Assembly (NCBI RefSeq): GCF_020172685.1 | Contig: NZ_CP083986.1 | Location: 4,036,988-4,091,383, forward strand | Length of the DNA: 54,396 nucleotides | Reading direction: 5' to 3' | Source of the DNA: [Mycobacterium] nativiensis | Lineage (GTDB): Bacteria > Actinomycetota > Actinomycetes > Mycobacteriales > Mycobacteriaceae | Shown here: piece after piece, positions 29,600-38,730 of the stretch | Numbering within the stretch: the first letter of the stretch is position 1 | Layout of the letters: every line of letters begins with the position of its first letter | Made by a program: the position numbers and the translations under genes | Notes under the pieces: model-generated | What the model saw: only the letters and a program-made list of their open reading frames with translations | Databases searched by the model: none | Told to the model about the DNA's origin: nothing

Positions 29600-30850
29600 A
29601 TGTCCTCAATCGCAGAGTCTGGCATCACGGAGCTGAGTCCGGCTCAGCGATTGGACGTGCTGTTTGAGGCGATGGCGGAGCTGGTCGGGCAACGCAATGC
29701 CATTGATGGGCGCCTAGTCGAGATCGTCGCCGAGATCGAACGCGACGAGCTGTGGGGCAACACCGGGTGCCGCTCGATCCCGGCACTGGTGGCGTGGAAG
29801 ACTGGGGTGTCACCGGGAAACGCCCACACCCTCGCCGCCGTGGCCCACCGGCTCCAGGAGTTCCCCCGCTGCGCGCAGGGGATGCGAGACGGCCGCTTCT
29901 CTCTGGATCAGGTCGGGGTCATCGCGGAGCGCGCCGCCGACGGCTCCGACGAGCACTACGCGCAGCTGGCCGGTGTCGCCACCGTCACCCAACTGCGCAC
30001 TGCCGTCAAACTCGAACCACGCCCCGAACCCGATCGTCGGCCCGAACCGGCGCGCTCGATCACCAAAACCAGCGACGAACACGGCAGCTGCTGGCGCATC
30101 AAACTCCCGCATCTGGATGCCGCGAAGTTCGACGCCGCTCTGCAATCACACCTTGACGCATTGATCGCCGCGTGGAAACGCGATCACGACAGTGGCGAGG
30201 GTGCTTCAGATCAGCGGCCACCGTTGCCGAGTACCGCCGATGCGTTCCTGCGTCTGGTCGAGGCGGGCTGGGACACCGAGGTAGCGGCTCGCCCGCAAGG
30301 GCAGCACACCACCGTAGTGGTGCACCTCGACGTGGAGCAGAAAGCTGCCGCACTGCATTTGGGGCCGCTGCTGACCGACGCCGCACGCCAATACCTGACC
30401 TGCGATGCCATCTGCGAGGTCTGGTTCGAACGCCACGGCGAACCCCTCGGCGCGGGCCGCACCACCCGCACCATCAGTCGCCGGCTGCGCCGCGCCCTGG
30501 AGCACCGTGACCGGACCTGCGTGGTACCCGGCTGCGGCGCCACCCGGGGCCTACACGCCCACCACATCGTCCACTGGGAAAACGGCGGCCCCACCGAACT
30601 GGCCAACCTCGTGCTGGTCTGCCCCTATCACCACCGGCGACACCACAGCGGCATCATCACCATCACCGGCACCGCAGCCAACCTCACCGTCACCGACCGC
30701 AGGGGCCGGCCACTAACGGCGGCATCGCTGGCCCGGCCCCCGACGAAGCCCGCACCCGCGGTCAAACCCTGCAAAGGACCCACCGGCGAACGCGCCCAAT
30801 GGTGGTGGTACCAACCCTTCCAACCCCAACCACCACCGACAAACAACTAA
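29600..30850 (+). CDS. DUF222 / HNH endonuclease-like protein (13E12 family)
   Basis: 416 residues. The N-terminal DUF222 domain (about 10-330) includes LWGNTGCRSIPALVAWKTGVSPGNAHTL in its first part. The C-terminal HNH nuclease motif (about 305-350) reads CVVPGCGATRGLHAHHIVHW, then NGGPTELANLVLVCPYHHRRHHSG; the two CxxC-type zinc ligands and the HH-N-H catalytic set look intact. A Pro/Gln-rich tail ends the protein. Members are multicopy in actinobacteria (the 13E12 repeat family of M. tuberculosis), are thought to be mobile or selfish elements, and have no firmly established function. No terminal repeats are visible here apart from the hairpin at the start codon. Confidence 0.9.
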   Translation: MSSIAESGITELSPAQRLDVLFEAMAELVGQRNAIDGRLVEIVAEIERDELWGNTGCRSIPALVAWKTGVSPGNAHTLAAVAHRLQEFPRCAQGMRDGRFSLDQVGVIAERAADGSDEHYAQLAGVATVTQLRTAVKLEPRPEPDRRPEPARSITKTSDEHGSCWRIKLPHLDAAKFDAALQSHLDALIAAWKRDHDSGEGASDQRPPLPSTADAFLRLVEAGWDTEVAARPQGQHTTVVVHLDVEQKAAALHLGPLLTDAARQYLTCDAICEVWFERHGEPLGAGRTTRTISRRLRRALEHRDRTCVVPGCGATRGLHAHHIVHWENGGPTELANLVLVCPYHHRRHHSGIITITGTAANLTVTDRRGRPLTAASLARPPTKPAPAVKPCKGPTGERAQWWWYQPFQPQPPPTNN

Positions 30851-30865
30851 GCCACCGACCTCCGC

Positions 30866-31522
30866 CTACTTCGCGATCGCCATCAGCGCGCCCGGCCTCA
30901 GCCAGCCGATGATCTTCACCAGCGTGGTGTCATCGATCGCTACGCAGCCCGCCGTTGGCCCGCCGTCGGTGGTGTGAAAGAAGTAGGCGGAGCCGTCACC
31001 GGGTGTGCGGGATTTGTTGACGCCGATGACCACCGCATGCCGGTACTGCGGGATGTTGAGGTTCTCGCTGACCGCGGTGTTGAACGGGCACTGGGCCTTT
31101 TTGCAGATCTGCATGGTGTTGTAGGTCGGACTGTTGGAATCGCTGTCCCACCAGTGGTCGGATCCGACCTGCACATACGGCAGGCCACCGCCGGGATTCG
31201 GAGCGGTGCCGAACGCCGAATCGAGGGTGTAAATCCCCATCGGGGTCGACGGCTCACCTTCCTTGGTCTGCGGCGTGATGCCTGCCGAGCCGACGTGTGC
31301 CGAAATCCCGGCCGCGACCGGTTCCCAGCCCGCGGTGGTCCGCTGATAGGCATCGATCTTTGCGGTCGAATGACCCACTCCGACAACCGAAACCACTTGG
31401 GTGGCGTTGCCGACCGCATTCCCGAACCACGGATCGACGACTGCCGCAGCCAGTGGGGCCATCACCGATGTCACGCCCATCGCACACAGCGCTGCGCACA
31501 GCAGAACTACCAGTCGACGCAC
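30866..31522 (-). CDS. Secreted L,D-transpeptidase-family (YkuD) protein
   Basis: 218 residues from GTG 31522, which gives a standard signal peptide (MRRLVVLLCAALCAMGVTSV, cleavage near AAA); a TTG at 31573 would add 17 polar residues. The C-terminal half carries the YkuD-type motif: RHAVVIGVNKSRTPGDGSAYFFH followed by HTTDGGPTAGCVAID, with catalytic Cys and the upstream His. STPMGIYTLDSAFG is the conserved 'TP-G-y' block. These enzymes form 3-3 peptidoglycan cross-links or are exported relatives that act on the wall. It lacks the Ig-like domains of LdtMt2-type enzymes, so it is closer to the short ErfK/YbiS-like group. The HAD-like gene lies just upstream on the same strand. Confidence 0.85.
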   Translation of the reverse strand: MRRLVVLLCAALCAMGVTSVMAPLAAAVVDPWFGNAVGNATQVVSVVGVGHSTAKIDAYQRTTAGWEPVAAGISAHVGSAGITPQTKEGEPSTPMGIYTLDSAFGTAPNPGGGLPYVQVGSDHWWDSDSNSPTYNTMQICKKAQCPFNTAVSENLNIPQYRHAVVIGVNKSRTPGDGSAYFFHTTDGGPTAGCVAIDDTTLVKIIGWLRPGALMAIAK

Positions 31523-31589
31523 CGCATCATGGTCGACGATCGGTGGTCGCGCGTCAATTAAACGGTGCGTCAACCAACCGGCGCGGCGA

Positions 31590-32123
31590 TCAACCAGCCG
31601 CGCGGCAGCTGAACCGGGCCACCACCCGCTGCGCCTGCAACTCGCGGCATCCGTTGGCCAGCAGACCGTCGTAGCCGGCCATGCCGGTGAAGATCGCCGG
31701 CAGGCCGATTGCCGAGGCGATGCGGGCTCCGGTCTCGGACCCGGCGATCACCAGCGTCTCCCCGGCGACGATGCCCAGCTCCCACAGCGCCAGCCGGTAG
31801 AGCTCGGCGTCACCGGCGGGGCCGGTCAGGTCGTCGGCGCTGACGATGGTCTCGGTCATGCCGTCCCCGATCAACTCCCGCACCCGTGCCTGCACCCAGT
31901 CGCGCGGCCCGGCCCCCACCACGGCGACCCAGATACCGGTGGCGAACAGGCTCAGCAGCAGGTCCACCAGCCCCGAGCGGGTCTCGCCGTCGGCGTCGGA
32001 AAGCGCATCGATATCGAAGATCACCGCTTGTAGTGGGTAAACCTCGGCGTCCGTCTGCACCTGGTCCCACCAGAACGGGCGGCCGGCACTGGTCCATGTC
32101 GCGAGCTCAGTTGTGATCTGCAT
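31590..32123 (-). CDS. HAD-superfamily-like hydrolase
   Basis: 177 residues from ATG 32123 (MQITTELATWTSAGRPFWWD); a longer frame reaching 32330 would read through an intergenic repeat and is not credible. The DxD nucleophile motif appears as VIFDIDALSD, motif II-like IWVAVVGAG, and motif IV-like LVIAGSETGARIASAIGLPAI with the usual GxxxD position changed to G-S-E-T. Phosphatase activity is therefore plausible but a degenerate, non-catalytic role is possible. Substrate unknown. It may be co-transcribed with the L,D-transpeptidase 68 bp downstream. Confidence 0.7.
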   Translation of the reverse strand: MQITTELATWTSAGRPFWWDQVQTDAEVYPLQAVIFDIDALSDADGETRSGLVDLLLSLFATGIWVAVVGAGPRDWVQARVRELIGDGMTETIVSADDLTGPAGDAELYRLALWELGIVAGETLVIAGSETGARIASAIGLPAIFTGMAGYDGLLANGCRELQAQRVVARFSCRAAG

Positions 32124-32203
32124 AACAACAGGGTGCCGAAAACAGGCGCGTCCGTCCTCCCCCATTGGGGGGATTCGGGCGGGGTAATCGCAGGCTTTGT
32201 CAT

Positions 32204-32357
32204 TTCGGCGGTCCCAGCTTCCGCTCACCTCCGCCGTCCCTTCGGGCCAACTCCGGCGAGCATCACCGAACCGCCTGCGCTTATTCGGCGGTCCCAGCTT
32301 CCGCTCACCTCCGCCGTCCCTTCGGGCCAACTCCGGCGAGCATCACCGAACCGCCTG
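32204..32357. repeat. Two identical 74-bp direct repeats, period 80 bp
   Basis: The stretch from 32204 to 32277 recurs without a mismatch at 32284-32357. Each copy begins ttcggcggtcccagcttc and ends accgaaccgcctg, so the ends are imperfect inverted repeats (GGCGGT / ACCGcc). The opening bases match those of the 56-bp repeat at 44761-44872 and the short copy at 17444. The pair lies between the divergent HAD-like and response-regulator genes, directly upstream of the regulator's -10 element. Confidence 0.85.
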
Positions 32358-32367
32358 ACAGGGGCCC

Positions 32368-32373
32368 TATTGT
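32368..32373 (+). promoter_or_regulatory. Candidate -10 element (TATTGT), leaderless start of the response regulator
   Basis: TATTGT fits TANNNT and ends 6 nt (CTTGCT) before the ATG at 32380, leaving no Shine-Dalgarno sequence. The -35 region would fall in the last bases of the second 74-bp repeat copy. Confidence 0.45.
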
Positions 32374-32379
32374 CTTGCT

Positions 32380-33030
32380 ATGCCCGTGCGACTGGTCCTC
32401 GTCGACGACCACGAAATGGTGATCGAAGGCCTGCGCGCCATGCTCACCGCCTTCGCCGAGCGGATCGACGTGGTCGGACAGGCCATCAATGCCGAGCAGG
32501 CCCTGTCGGTCGTCGCCGACACCAACCCCGACGTCGTGCTGTGTGATGTGCGAATGCGCGGTGAGAGCGGCCTGGATCTCTGCCTGGCGCTGCGGGAACG
32601 CGACCCGGAACGCAAGGTCGTAATGCTCTCGGTCTACGACGACGAGCAGTACCTGTTCGAAGCGCTGCGCGTCGGTGCCAGCGGTTACCTGCTCAAGAGC
32701 ATCAGCAGCGACGACTTGGTGCATCAGATCGAGTTGGCCCACCGCGGCGAGACGGTGATCGACCCCGGCCTGGCGGCCCGGGCGGCCGGCACCGCGGCGC
32801 GACTGCAGCGCGACGAGTTCTGGCCCGGCGCCCGCCAGGGCCTGACCCAGCGCGAGAGCGAGATCCTGGCCTACATGGTCAGCGGGCTGTCCAACCGCGG
32901 GATCGCCACGAAGCTGGTGATCGGCGACGAGACCGTCAAAAGCCACCTGCGTTCGATCTACCGCAAGCTGGGCGTCTCCGACCGCACCGGCGCGGTGGCC
33001 ACGGCGCTGCGCGAAGGCATCTACCGGTGA
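32380..33030 (+). CDS. NarL/LuxR-family response regulator
   Basis: 216 residues. The receiver domain (1-120) has the acidic pair Asp9-Asp10, the phosphorylation site Asp56 (VVLCDVRM) and Lys106 (YLLKSIS). The C-terminal LuxR-type HTH (about 150-212) reads LTQRESEILAYMVSGLSNRG with KSHLRSIYRKLGVSDRTGAV as the recognition region. It is the DNA-binding half of a two-component system. The partner histidine kinase starts 4 nt before its stop. No orphan target can be named; autoregulation is common in the family. The promoter abuts the 74-bp repeats. Confidence 0.95.
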   Translation: MPVRLVLVDDHEMVIEGLRAMLTAFAERIDVVGQAINAEQALSVVADTNPDVVLCDVRMRGESGLDLCLALRERDPERKVVMLSVYDDEQYLFEALRVGASGYLLKSISSDDLVHQIELAHRGETVIDPGLAARAAGTAARLQRDEFWPGARQGLTQRESEILAYMVSGLSNRGIATKLVIGDETVKSHLRSIYRKLGVSDRTGAVATALREGIYR

Positions 33031-34286
33031 GTTCCGCCGGCGGAAACCGCTCCCGCGCCCGCAAGCCCGGCGCGGTGCGGGACTTCGTCGACGCCAACCA
33101 TGAGCTGGCCCTGCTGCGCGAACTCATCCAGGCCGCCTCCAGCGGGCCCGGGGTGGAGCCGCTGGCCGCCGCGGCGGCCCGGATGATCACCGCGGCCACC
33201 GGCACCGACGTCTGCTTCGTGCACGTCCTCGACGACACCGAACGCTCGCTGACCCTGACCGGCGCCACCCCGCCGTTCGACACCGAGGTGGGCAAGATCC
33301 GGCTGCCCCTGGGGTCGGGGGTGTCGGGCTGGGTGGCGCGGCACCGCGAGCCGGTGGTGATCAGCCACGACAAGGAGGCCGATCCGCGCTACCTGCCGAT
33401 CGAGTCGCTGCGCGGACGCGACTTCACCTCGATGGTGTCGGTGCCGATGGAGACCGATCCGGGCGGGCTGGTGGGCGTGCTCAACGTGCACACCGTGACG
33501 CGCCGCGAGTTCACTCCCGGTGACGTCGAGTTGCTGCGGGTGATCGGCCGGCTCATCGCCGGCGCGATGCACCAGGCCCGGCTGCACCGCCAACTGGTGG
33601 CCCGCGAACGCGCCCACGAACTGTTCGTCGAGCAGGTGATCGAGGCGCAGGAGATCGAGCGGCGCCGACTGGCCGGTGACATTCACGACGGCATCTCGCA
33701 ACGGCTGGTGACGCTGTCCTACCGGCTGGATGCCGCCGCCCGGGCGGTCGGCAATGATCCGGACGAGGCGTCGGCGCAGCTGGAGGCCGCCCGCGAGCTG
33801 GCCGGGTTGACGCTGCAGGAGACCCGGGTGGCGATCAGCGGGCTGCGACCGCCGGTGCTCGACGATCTGGGCCTGTCCGGCGGTCTGGCCAGCCTCGCCC
33901 GGTCGATCCCGCAGCCGCGCATCGAGCTGGAGCTGGACGAGGCGCGGCTGCCCGAGCACATCGAGCTGGCGCTGTACCGGATCGCCCAGGAGGGCCTGCA
34001 GAACGTCGTCAAGCACGCCGAGGCAACCACGGTGCGGCTGAGGTTCGCCGTCGCCACCGACCCCGACACCGCCCGGCTGGAGATCGTCGACGACGGCGTG
34101 GGGTTCGATACGTTCGAGCACCCGGTGGGCGGCGATGAGATGGGCGGCTACGGGGTGCTGTCGATGGCCGAGCGCGCCGAACTGGTGGGCGGTCGGCTCA
34201 ACATCCGGTCGCGCCCCGGCGCGGGCACCGCCGTCATCGCCACCATCCCGATCCCGTCGCCGACGACGCGAGAATCCGCCGGTTAG
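33027..34286 (+). CDS. GAF-domain sensor histidine kinase (NarX/DevS-like)
   Basis: 419 residues from GTG 33027, overlapping the regulator stop by 4 nt. A GAF sensor domain (about 40-185) contains IRLPLGSGVSGWVARHREPV and FTSMVSVPM. It is followed by a HisKA_3 dimerisation helix with the phosphorylated His220 (RRRLAGDIHDGISQRL) and a HATPase_c domain (about 320-410) with ALYRIAQEGLQNVVKHAEAT, VDDGVGFD and GGYGVLSMAERAEL. There is no membrane segment, so it is a cytoplasmic sensor. There is one GAF domain rather than the two of DevS/DosT; I see no clear haem-binding His. The ligand is unknown. Confidence 0.94.
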   Translation: MSSAGGNRSRARKPGAVRDFVDANHELALLRELIQAASSGPGVEPLAAAAARMITAATGTDVCFVHVLDDTERSLTLTGATPPFDTEVGKIRLPLGSGVSGWVARHREPVVISHDKEADPRYLPIESLRGRDFTSMVSVPMETDPGGLVGVLNVHTVTRREFTPGDVELLRVIGRLIAGAMHQARLHRQLVARERAHELFVEQVIEAQEIERRRLAGDIHDGISQRLVTLSYRLDAAARAVGNDPDEASAQLEAARELAGLTLQETRVAISGLRPPVLDDLGLSGGLASLARSIPQPRIELELDEARLPEHIELALYRIAQEGLQNVVKHAEATTVRLRFAVATDPDTARLEIVDDGVGFDTFEHPVGGDEMGGYGVLSMAERAELVGGRLNIRSRPGAGTAVIATIPIPSPTTRESAG

Positions 34287-34783
34287 AAGTCGCCGGCGTT
34301 CCGCCGCAACGTCTCGATCACCTTCGACAGGGTGCGGGATTCGGCGGCCGACATCCCGACGTCGGAGAACACCTCGCGGTTGAGGCTGGCAGTCGCCTCG
34401 GCCACCGTCGAGCGGCCCCGGGCGGTGATCGACACCAGGGTGGTGCGGCCGTCGGTGGGATGCGGCAGCCGCTCCACCAGGCCGGCGGCCTCCAACCGCC
34501 GGATCGCGTGCGTGACGCTGGTGACGTGGACCTGCAGCCGGTCGGAGGCCTTGGTGATCGGCAGCGCGCCCGAGCGGCTGAACGCCAGCAGTCGCAGCAG
34601 CTCGAACCGGGAGAAGCTCAGGTCGTAGGGCCGCAGCGTCGCCTCCACCCGGGCCAACAGGATCTGGTGGGCCCGCATCACCGACGTCACCGCCACCATG
34701 CCGTCGGCGACCTCGCCCCAACCGGCGCGCTCCCAGTTGGCGCGGGCCAGCGCGATCGGGTCGGCGTCGTCGGGCGGGCTCAT
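34283..34783 (-). CDS. MarR-family transcriptional regulator
   Basis: 166 residues from ATG 34783 with GGGGAGA just upstream. The winged helix-turn-helix region LSFSRFELLRLLAFSRSGALP then ITKASDRLQVHVTSVTHAIRRLEAAGLVERLPHPTDGRTTLVSITARG is textbook MarR (about residues 52-120). It probably binds a phenolic or lipophilic ligand and represses a local or distant operon. Its stop overlaps the convergent kinase stop by 3 bases. It follows map by 14 bp on the same strand, so it may ride on the secY-adk-map transcript. Confidence 0.92.
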   Translation of the reverse strand: MSPPDDADPIALARANWERAGWGEVADGMVAVTSVMRAHQILLARVEATLRPYDLSFSRFELLRLLAFSRSGALPITKASDRLQVHVTSVTHAIRRLEAAGLVERLPHPTDGRTTLVSITARGRSTVAEATASLNREVFSDVGMSAAESRTLSKVIETLRRNAGDF

Positions 34784-34797
34784 GGTCTCCCCGCCCG

Positions 34798-35592
34798 TCA
34801 GGCCCGCGTCAGGATCCGGGGCCCGTCCTCGGTGACAGCGACGGTGTGTTCCCAGTGCGCGGCACGGGACCCGTCGGCGGTGACGACCGTCCACTCGTCT
34901 TCGAGGATGACGGTCTGGTCGGTGCCCAGCGTCAGCATCGGCTCGATCGCCAGCACCGACCCGACCACCAACTGCGGCCCGCGGCCCGGCGACCCCTCAT
35001 TGGGCAGGAACGGGTCCAGGTGCATCTCGCGACCGATGCCGTGGCCGCCGTACCCGGCGACGATGCCGAACCCGCGTTTGAACTGTGTCGCCGCGGCGCG
35101 GGCGGCCGTTTCGATGGCGTGCGAGACGTCGGTGAGGCGGTTGCCGGCAACCATCGCCGCGATCCCGGCCTCCATCGCCTGCCGGGTCGCCGCCGACAGA
35201 TCCTCGTCGGCGGTCTTGAGCGTCCCGATTCCGAAGGTGACCGCCGAATCGCCGTGCCACCCGTCCAGGATCGCGCCGCAGTCGATGGACACCAGGTCGC
35301 CGGGCTCCAGCACCTCGCTCACGGTCGGGATGCCGTGCACCACCCGGTCGTTGACCGAGCTGCAGATCGACGCCGGGAAGCCGTGGTACCCCAGGAACGA
35401 CGGCGTCGCACCCGCGTCCCGGATCACCGATTCGGCGACCTCGTCCAGTTGCAGGGTCGATACCCCGGCGGCGGCCGCCTCGCGCACCGCAGCCAGTGCG
35501 GCGGCGACGACGGCTCCTGCCGCGGCCATCGAGTCGAGCTCACCCGGGCTGCGATGCGGCACCACCTTGCGCCGCTTCGGCAGTCCGATCAC
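34798..35592 (-). CDS. map: Methionine aminopeptidase type I
   Basis: 264 residues from GTG 35592, which begins directly after the adk stop. It removes the initiator Met from new proteins. Metal-binding residues are visible: Asp in [20 protein letters not shown] (two Asp ligands), His in [12 protein letters not shown], Glu in [10 protein letters not shown] and the C-terminal [24 protein letters not shown]. It lacks the N-terminal SH3-binding extension of MapB (type Ic) and corresponds to MapA of M. tuberculosis (Rv0734) by its place after adk. Confidence 0.95.
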   Translation of the reverse strand: MIGLPKRRKVVPHRSPGELDSMAAAGAVVAAALAAVREAAAAGVSTLQLDEVAESVIRDAGATPSFLGYHGFPASICSSVNDRVVHGIPTVSEVLEPGDLVSIDCGAILDGWHGDSAVTFGIGTLKTADEDLSAATRQAMEAGIAAMVAGNRLTDVSHAIETAARAAATQFKRGFGIVAGYGGHGIGREMHLDPFLPNEGSPGRGPQLVVGSVLAIEPMLTLGTDQTVILEDEWTVVTADGSRAAHWEHTVAVTEDGPRILTRA

Positions 35593-36144
35593 TTAGCGCC
35601 CCAGGGCGTTCAGTGCGCGGGCGAACACCTCGTCGAGCGTGCCGAGGGCGTCCACCACGTGCAGTTCGTGCTCGTCCTGGTAGTAGTCCAGCAGCGGCGT
35701 GGTCTCTTCGCGGTAGACCATCATGCGGTTGTGGATGACCTCGGCGGTGTCATCGGCGCGGCCACGCGCCTTGAGCCGCTTGAGCAGTTCGCTCTCGGTG
35801 ACCCGGAACTCCAGGACCGCATCCACCTTGGTGTTGCGGCGTTCCAGCATGGTGTGCAGCGCCTCGGCCTGCTCCACCGAACGGGGGTAGCCGTCCAGGA
35901 TGAAGCCGTCGGCGGCGTCGGGCTGGTCGATCCGGTCTTCGACCAGCGCGTTGGTCAGCTCGGGCGGCACCAGGTCGCCGGCGTCGAGGTATTGCTTGGC
36001 TTGGCGGCCCAGCTCGGTGCCCTCGGCGATGTTGTGCCGGAACAGGTCACCGGTGGAGATCTGCGGGACCCCCAGCTTCTCGGCCAGCTTCACCGCTTGG
36101 GTGCCCTTACCGGCCCCAGGCGGCCCCAGCAGTACGACTCTCAC
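35593..36144 (-). CDS. adk: Adenylate kinase
   Basis: 183 residues. It interconverts ATP, ADP and AMP. The P-loop is [10 protein letters not shown] at residues 7-16, followed by the NMP-binding [15 protein letters not shown] block and [13 protein letters not shown]. The LID is the short type ([15 protein letters not shown]), without the zinc-binding insert, as in other mycobacteria. The GTG start overlaps the secY stop by 4 nt (GTGA), and the map start codon follows its stop without a gap, so secY-adk-map are translationally linked. Confidence 0.97.
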   Translation of the reverse strand: MRVVLLGPPGAGKGTQAVKLAEKLGVPQISTGDLFRHNIAEGTELGRQAKQYLDAGDLVPPELTNALVEDRIDQPDAADGFILDGYPRSVEQAEALHTMLERRNTKVDAVLEFRVTESELLKRLKARGRADDTAEVIHNRMMVYREETTPLLDYYQDEHELHVVDALGTLDEVFARALNALGR

Positions 36145-37472
36145 TTGAGGAACCCTTCGTAGTTGCGCTGCATGAGCTGGCTTTCGATCTGCTTCACCGT
36201 GTCGAGGCCGACGCCGATCATGATCAGCACCGCGGTGCCGCCGAACGGCAGGTTCTGGACTGCGCCGGAGTTACCCATCTGCAGGAACAGGTTCGGCAGA
36301 ACCGAGATGACACCCAGATAGATCGAGCCCGGCAAGGTGATCCGGTTGAGCACGAACCGCAGGTAGTCCGCGGTCGGCCGGCCCGGCCGGATGCCCGGGA
36401 TGAAGCCACCGAACTTCTTCATCTCGTCTGCACGCTCGTCGGGGTTGAACGTGATCGACACGTAGAAGTAGGTGAAGAAGATGATCAGGCCGAAGTACAC
36501 GGCGATGTAGACCGGGTTCGACGGGTCGGACAGGTAGGTGCTGACGGTCTTCTCCCACCAGCTGTTGCCCGCACCGGCACTGCCGCTGTGCACCAACTGG
36601 GTGACCAGCTGCGGAATGTAGATCAGCGACGAGGCGAAGATGACCGGGATAACGCCGGCCTGGTTGACCTTGAGCGGCAGGTACGTCGAGGTGCCGCCGT
36701 ACATGCGCCGGCCCACCATCCGCTTTGCGTACTGCACCGGGATACGGCGCTGGCCCTGCTCGACGAAGACCACGCCGACGACGATGACCAGCGCGGCCAG
36801 GCAGACCATGGTGAACACCAGGCCGCCGCGGGAGTCGAGGATGGTCTTGCCCTCGATCGGAATGCGGGCGGCGATACCGACGAAGATCAGCAGCGACATG
36901 CCGTTGCCGATGCCGCGCTCGGTGATCAGCTCACCGAGCCACATCACCAGCACCGCGCCGGCGGTCATCACCAGCACGATGACGATCAGGGTGAAGATGC
37001 TGTGGTCGGAGATGATGTCGTGCCGCAGGCTGCAGGTCTGCAGCAGCCCGCCGTTGGCGGCCAGCGCCACGATGCTGGTCGCCTGCAGCACCGCCAGCGC
37101 GACCGTGAGGTAGCGGGTGTACTGCGTCATCTTGTTCTGGCCGGACTGGCCTTCTTTACGCAGTTCCTCGAAGCGCGGGATGACCACAGTCAACAGCTGC
37201 ACGATGATGCTCGCGGTGATGTACGGCATCACGCCGATGGCGAACACTGTCAACTGCAGCAGCGCGCCACCGGAGAACAGGTTGATCAGCGAGTAGACCT
37301 GTGCGGCGTCACCGCCGCTTACCTCTTTGATGCACTGCTGCACGTTCTGGTAGTCGACGCCGGGCGAGGGGATGGCGGCTCCCAGCCGGTACACCACGAT
37401 GATCCCCAGCGCGAACAGGATCTTGCGCCTCAGGTCGACCGTCCGCAGTGATGAGATGAAAGCCGAGAACAC
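36141..37472 (-). CDS. secY: Sec translocon channel protein SecY
   Basis: 443 residues from GTG 37472 ([20 protein letters not shown]), preceded by AGGAGGAGA; a longer reading upstream is not supported. There are ten membrane helices. Hallmark blocks are [16 protein letters not shown] (plug/TM2b region), [40 protein letters not shown] and [33 protein letters not shown]. SecY forms the protein-conducting channel with SecE and SecG. The gene order secY-adk-map is ancestral. Confidence 0.98.
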   Translation of the reverse strand: MFSAFISSLRTVDLRRKILFALGIIVVYRLGAAIPSPGVDYQNVQQCIKEVSGGDAAQVYSLINLFSGGALLQLTVFAIGVMPYITASIIVQLLTVVIPRFEELRKEGQSGQNKMTQYTRYLTVALAVLQATSIVALAANGGLLQTCSLRHDIISDHSIFTLIVIVLVMTAGAVLVMWLGELITERGIGNGMSLLIFVGIAARIPIEGKTILDSRGGLVFTMVCLAALVIVVGVVFVEQGQRRIPVQYAKRMVGRRMYGGTSTYLPLKVNQAGVIPVIFASSLIYIPQLVTQLVHSGSAGAGNSWWEKTVSTYLSDPSNPVYIAVYFGLIIFFTYFYVSITFNPDERADEMKKFGGFIPGIRPGRPTADYLRFVLNRITLPGSIYLGVISVLPNLFLQMGNSGAVQNLPFGGTAVLIMIGVGLDTVKQIESQLMQRNYEGFLK

Positions 37473-37785
37473 TCTTCTCCTCCTGCGCAGCCGAGGTTCG
37501 GTCGCGGCGTGCCAATGGGCTGGAATGTTTCCAGCCCCGGTTAGTCCTGGGGTGGTCCTGCGTTTTCGCGTCGACACACCGGCCAACCATGATGCGACCA
37601 CGCGTGCCTGTTTAGGCGCGTCAGCAGTCTACGAGACTAACAGCTCCATCCGGCGGGCCGGGCTGCCGTCCGGTGCCGCTGCCAGCGAACCGTCAGACGA
37701 AAAGCGTACAGTCGGCGACGGCTCGTTAAATTGGCTAACTAATCTTCCGGCGCTGTGTCGCCGACGTCCACAGGAGGTTCGAAAT
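37473..37785. promoter_or_regulatory. Divergent intergenic region secY / methyltransferase
   Basis: A 313-bp region without a convincing gene; frames that cross it have no conserved features. It contains the secY ribosome binding site on the left, the methyltransferase AGGAGG (37772-37777) on the right, an imperfect palindrome cagcagtctacgagactaac near 37622-37641 (AGTCT/AGACT arms) and an A/T-rich patch near 37725-37745. I could not assign -35/-10 pairs with confidence. Confidence 0.35.
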
Positions 37786-38730
37786 ATGAAACGCACCGGC
37801 CGATTTCCTGGCGACACCTGGGATCTGGCCTCCAGCGTGGGTGCCACCGCCACCGCGGTGGCCACCGGCCGCGCGATGGCCACCCGCGGCAACGGCACTG
37901 ACCGGCCGCTGATCAACGATCCGTTCGCCGAGCCCCTGGTGTGCGCAGTCGGGATGGATTCGTTCACCCGGCTGGCCACCGGTGAGCTGAACGTGGCCGA
38001 TCTCGGTGACGACGGCCAGATGGGTATCGCCCGGATGGCCGACAACATGGCCGTGCGCACCCGGTTCTTCGACGACTTCTTTCTCGACGCCGGCGCGGCG
38101 GGCGTCCGGCAGGCCGTCATCCTGGCCTCGGGACTCGACGCCCGCGCCTACCGGCTGGACTGGCCGGCGGGCACACGCGTGTTCGAGATCGATCAGCCCG
38201 AGGTGATCGCGTTCAAGACCCGGGTGCTGGCCGAGCAGGGGGCTCAGCCGACCGCCGACCGCCGGGCGGTGGCCGTCGATCTGCGCGACGACTGGCCCGC
38301 GGCGCTGCAGGCGGCGGGCTTCGATCCGGCCCAGCCGACGGCCTGGAGCGCCGAGGGCCTACTGGCCTATCTGCCCGCCGACGCACAGGACCGGCTGCTG
38401 GACACCGTCACCGCCCTGTCGGCGCCGCTGAGCCGCTTCGCGGTCGAGAACATCGCACAACTCGACGCGGCCGGCGAGGAGACCGCGCGTCAGCGCATGA
38501 AGGAGTCAGCGGCCCGGATGCGCGACCACGGCGTCGATCTCGACCTCACCGAGCTGATCTACTTCGGTGAGCGCAATGACGCCGCCGAGTACCTGGCCGA
38601 GCGCGGGTGGCGACTCGACAGCCACAGCGTCAACGAGCTGTATGCCGCGCACGGGCTGCCGCAACTCGACGACGACGACAGTCACGCCGGGCTGACCTAT
38701 GTCAGCGCGGTATTGGAGGGAGGACGCTGA
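37786..38730 (+). CDS. SAM-dependent methyltransferase, mycobacterial Rv0731c/Rv0726c family
   Basis: 314 residues from ATG 37786 with AGGAGG 8 nt upstream. Features of this LCMT-like family are all visible: the start [44 protein letters not shown], the SAM-binding block [17 protein letters not shown] with [12 protein letters not shown], and [23 protein letters not shown]. The family is strongly expanded in mycobacteria; substrates are mostly unknown. In M. tuberculosis members also flank secY-adk-map, so position is conserved. Its stop overlaps the start of a paralogue, and the two form an operon. Confidence 0.94.
   Translation: MKRTGRFPGDTWDLASSVGATATAVATGRAMATRGNGTDRPLINDPFAEPLVCAVGMDSFTRLATGELNVADLGDDGQMGIARMADNMAVRTRFFDDFFLDAGAAGVRQAVILASGLDARAYRLDWPAGTRVFEIDQPEVIAFKTRVLAEQGAQPTADRRAVAVDLRDDWPAALQAAGFDPAQPTAWSAEGLLAYLPADAQDRLLDTVTALSAPLSRFAVENIAQLDAAGEETARQRMKESAARMRDHGVDLDLTELIYFGERNDAAEYLAERGWRLDSHSVNELYAAHGLPQLDDDDSHAGLTYVSAVLEGGR

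Noticed and set aside
29600..30850. DUF222-HNH gene as a group I intron or intein homing endonuclease, or part of an insertion sequence
   Set aside because: It is a free-standing gene that does not interrupt another gene; no terminal inverted repeats, target duplication or intron boundaries are visible.
31590..32330. Longer start for the HAD-like gene at 32330
   Set aside because: The extension reads through the two 74-bp intergenic repeats and gives low-complexity sequence; the ATG at 32123 gives a family-like N-terminus.
33021..34721. A 566-codon minus-strand frame opposite the sensor kinase
   Set aside because: The plus-strand frame encodes a clear GAF-HisKA_3-HATPase kinase; the antisense product is Arg/Gly/Ala low complexity.
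37622..37641. Imperfect palindrome upstream of secY as a regulator site
   Set aside because: The arms are only 5 bp and no promoter pair could be aligned with it; it is noted in the intergenic entry but is too weak to call.
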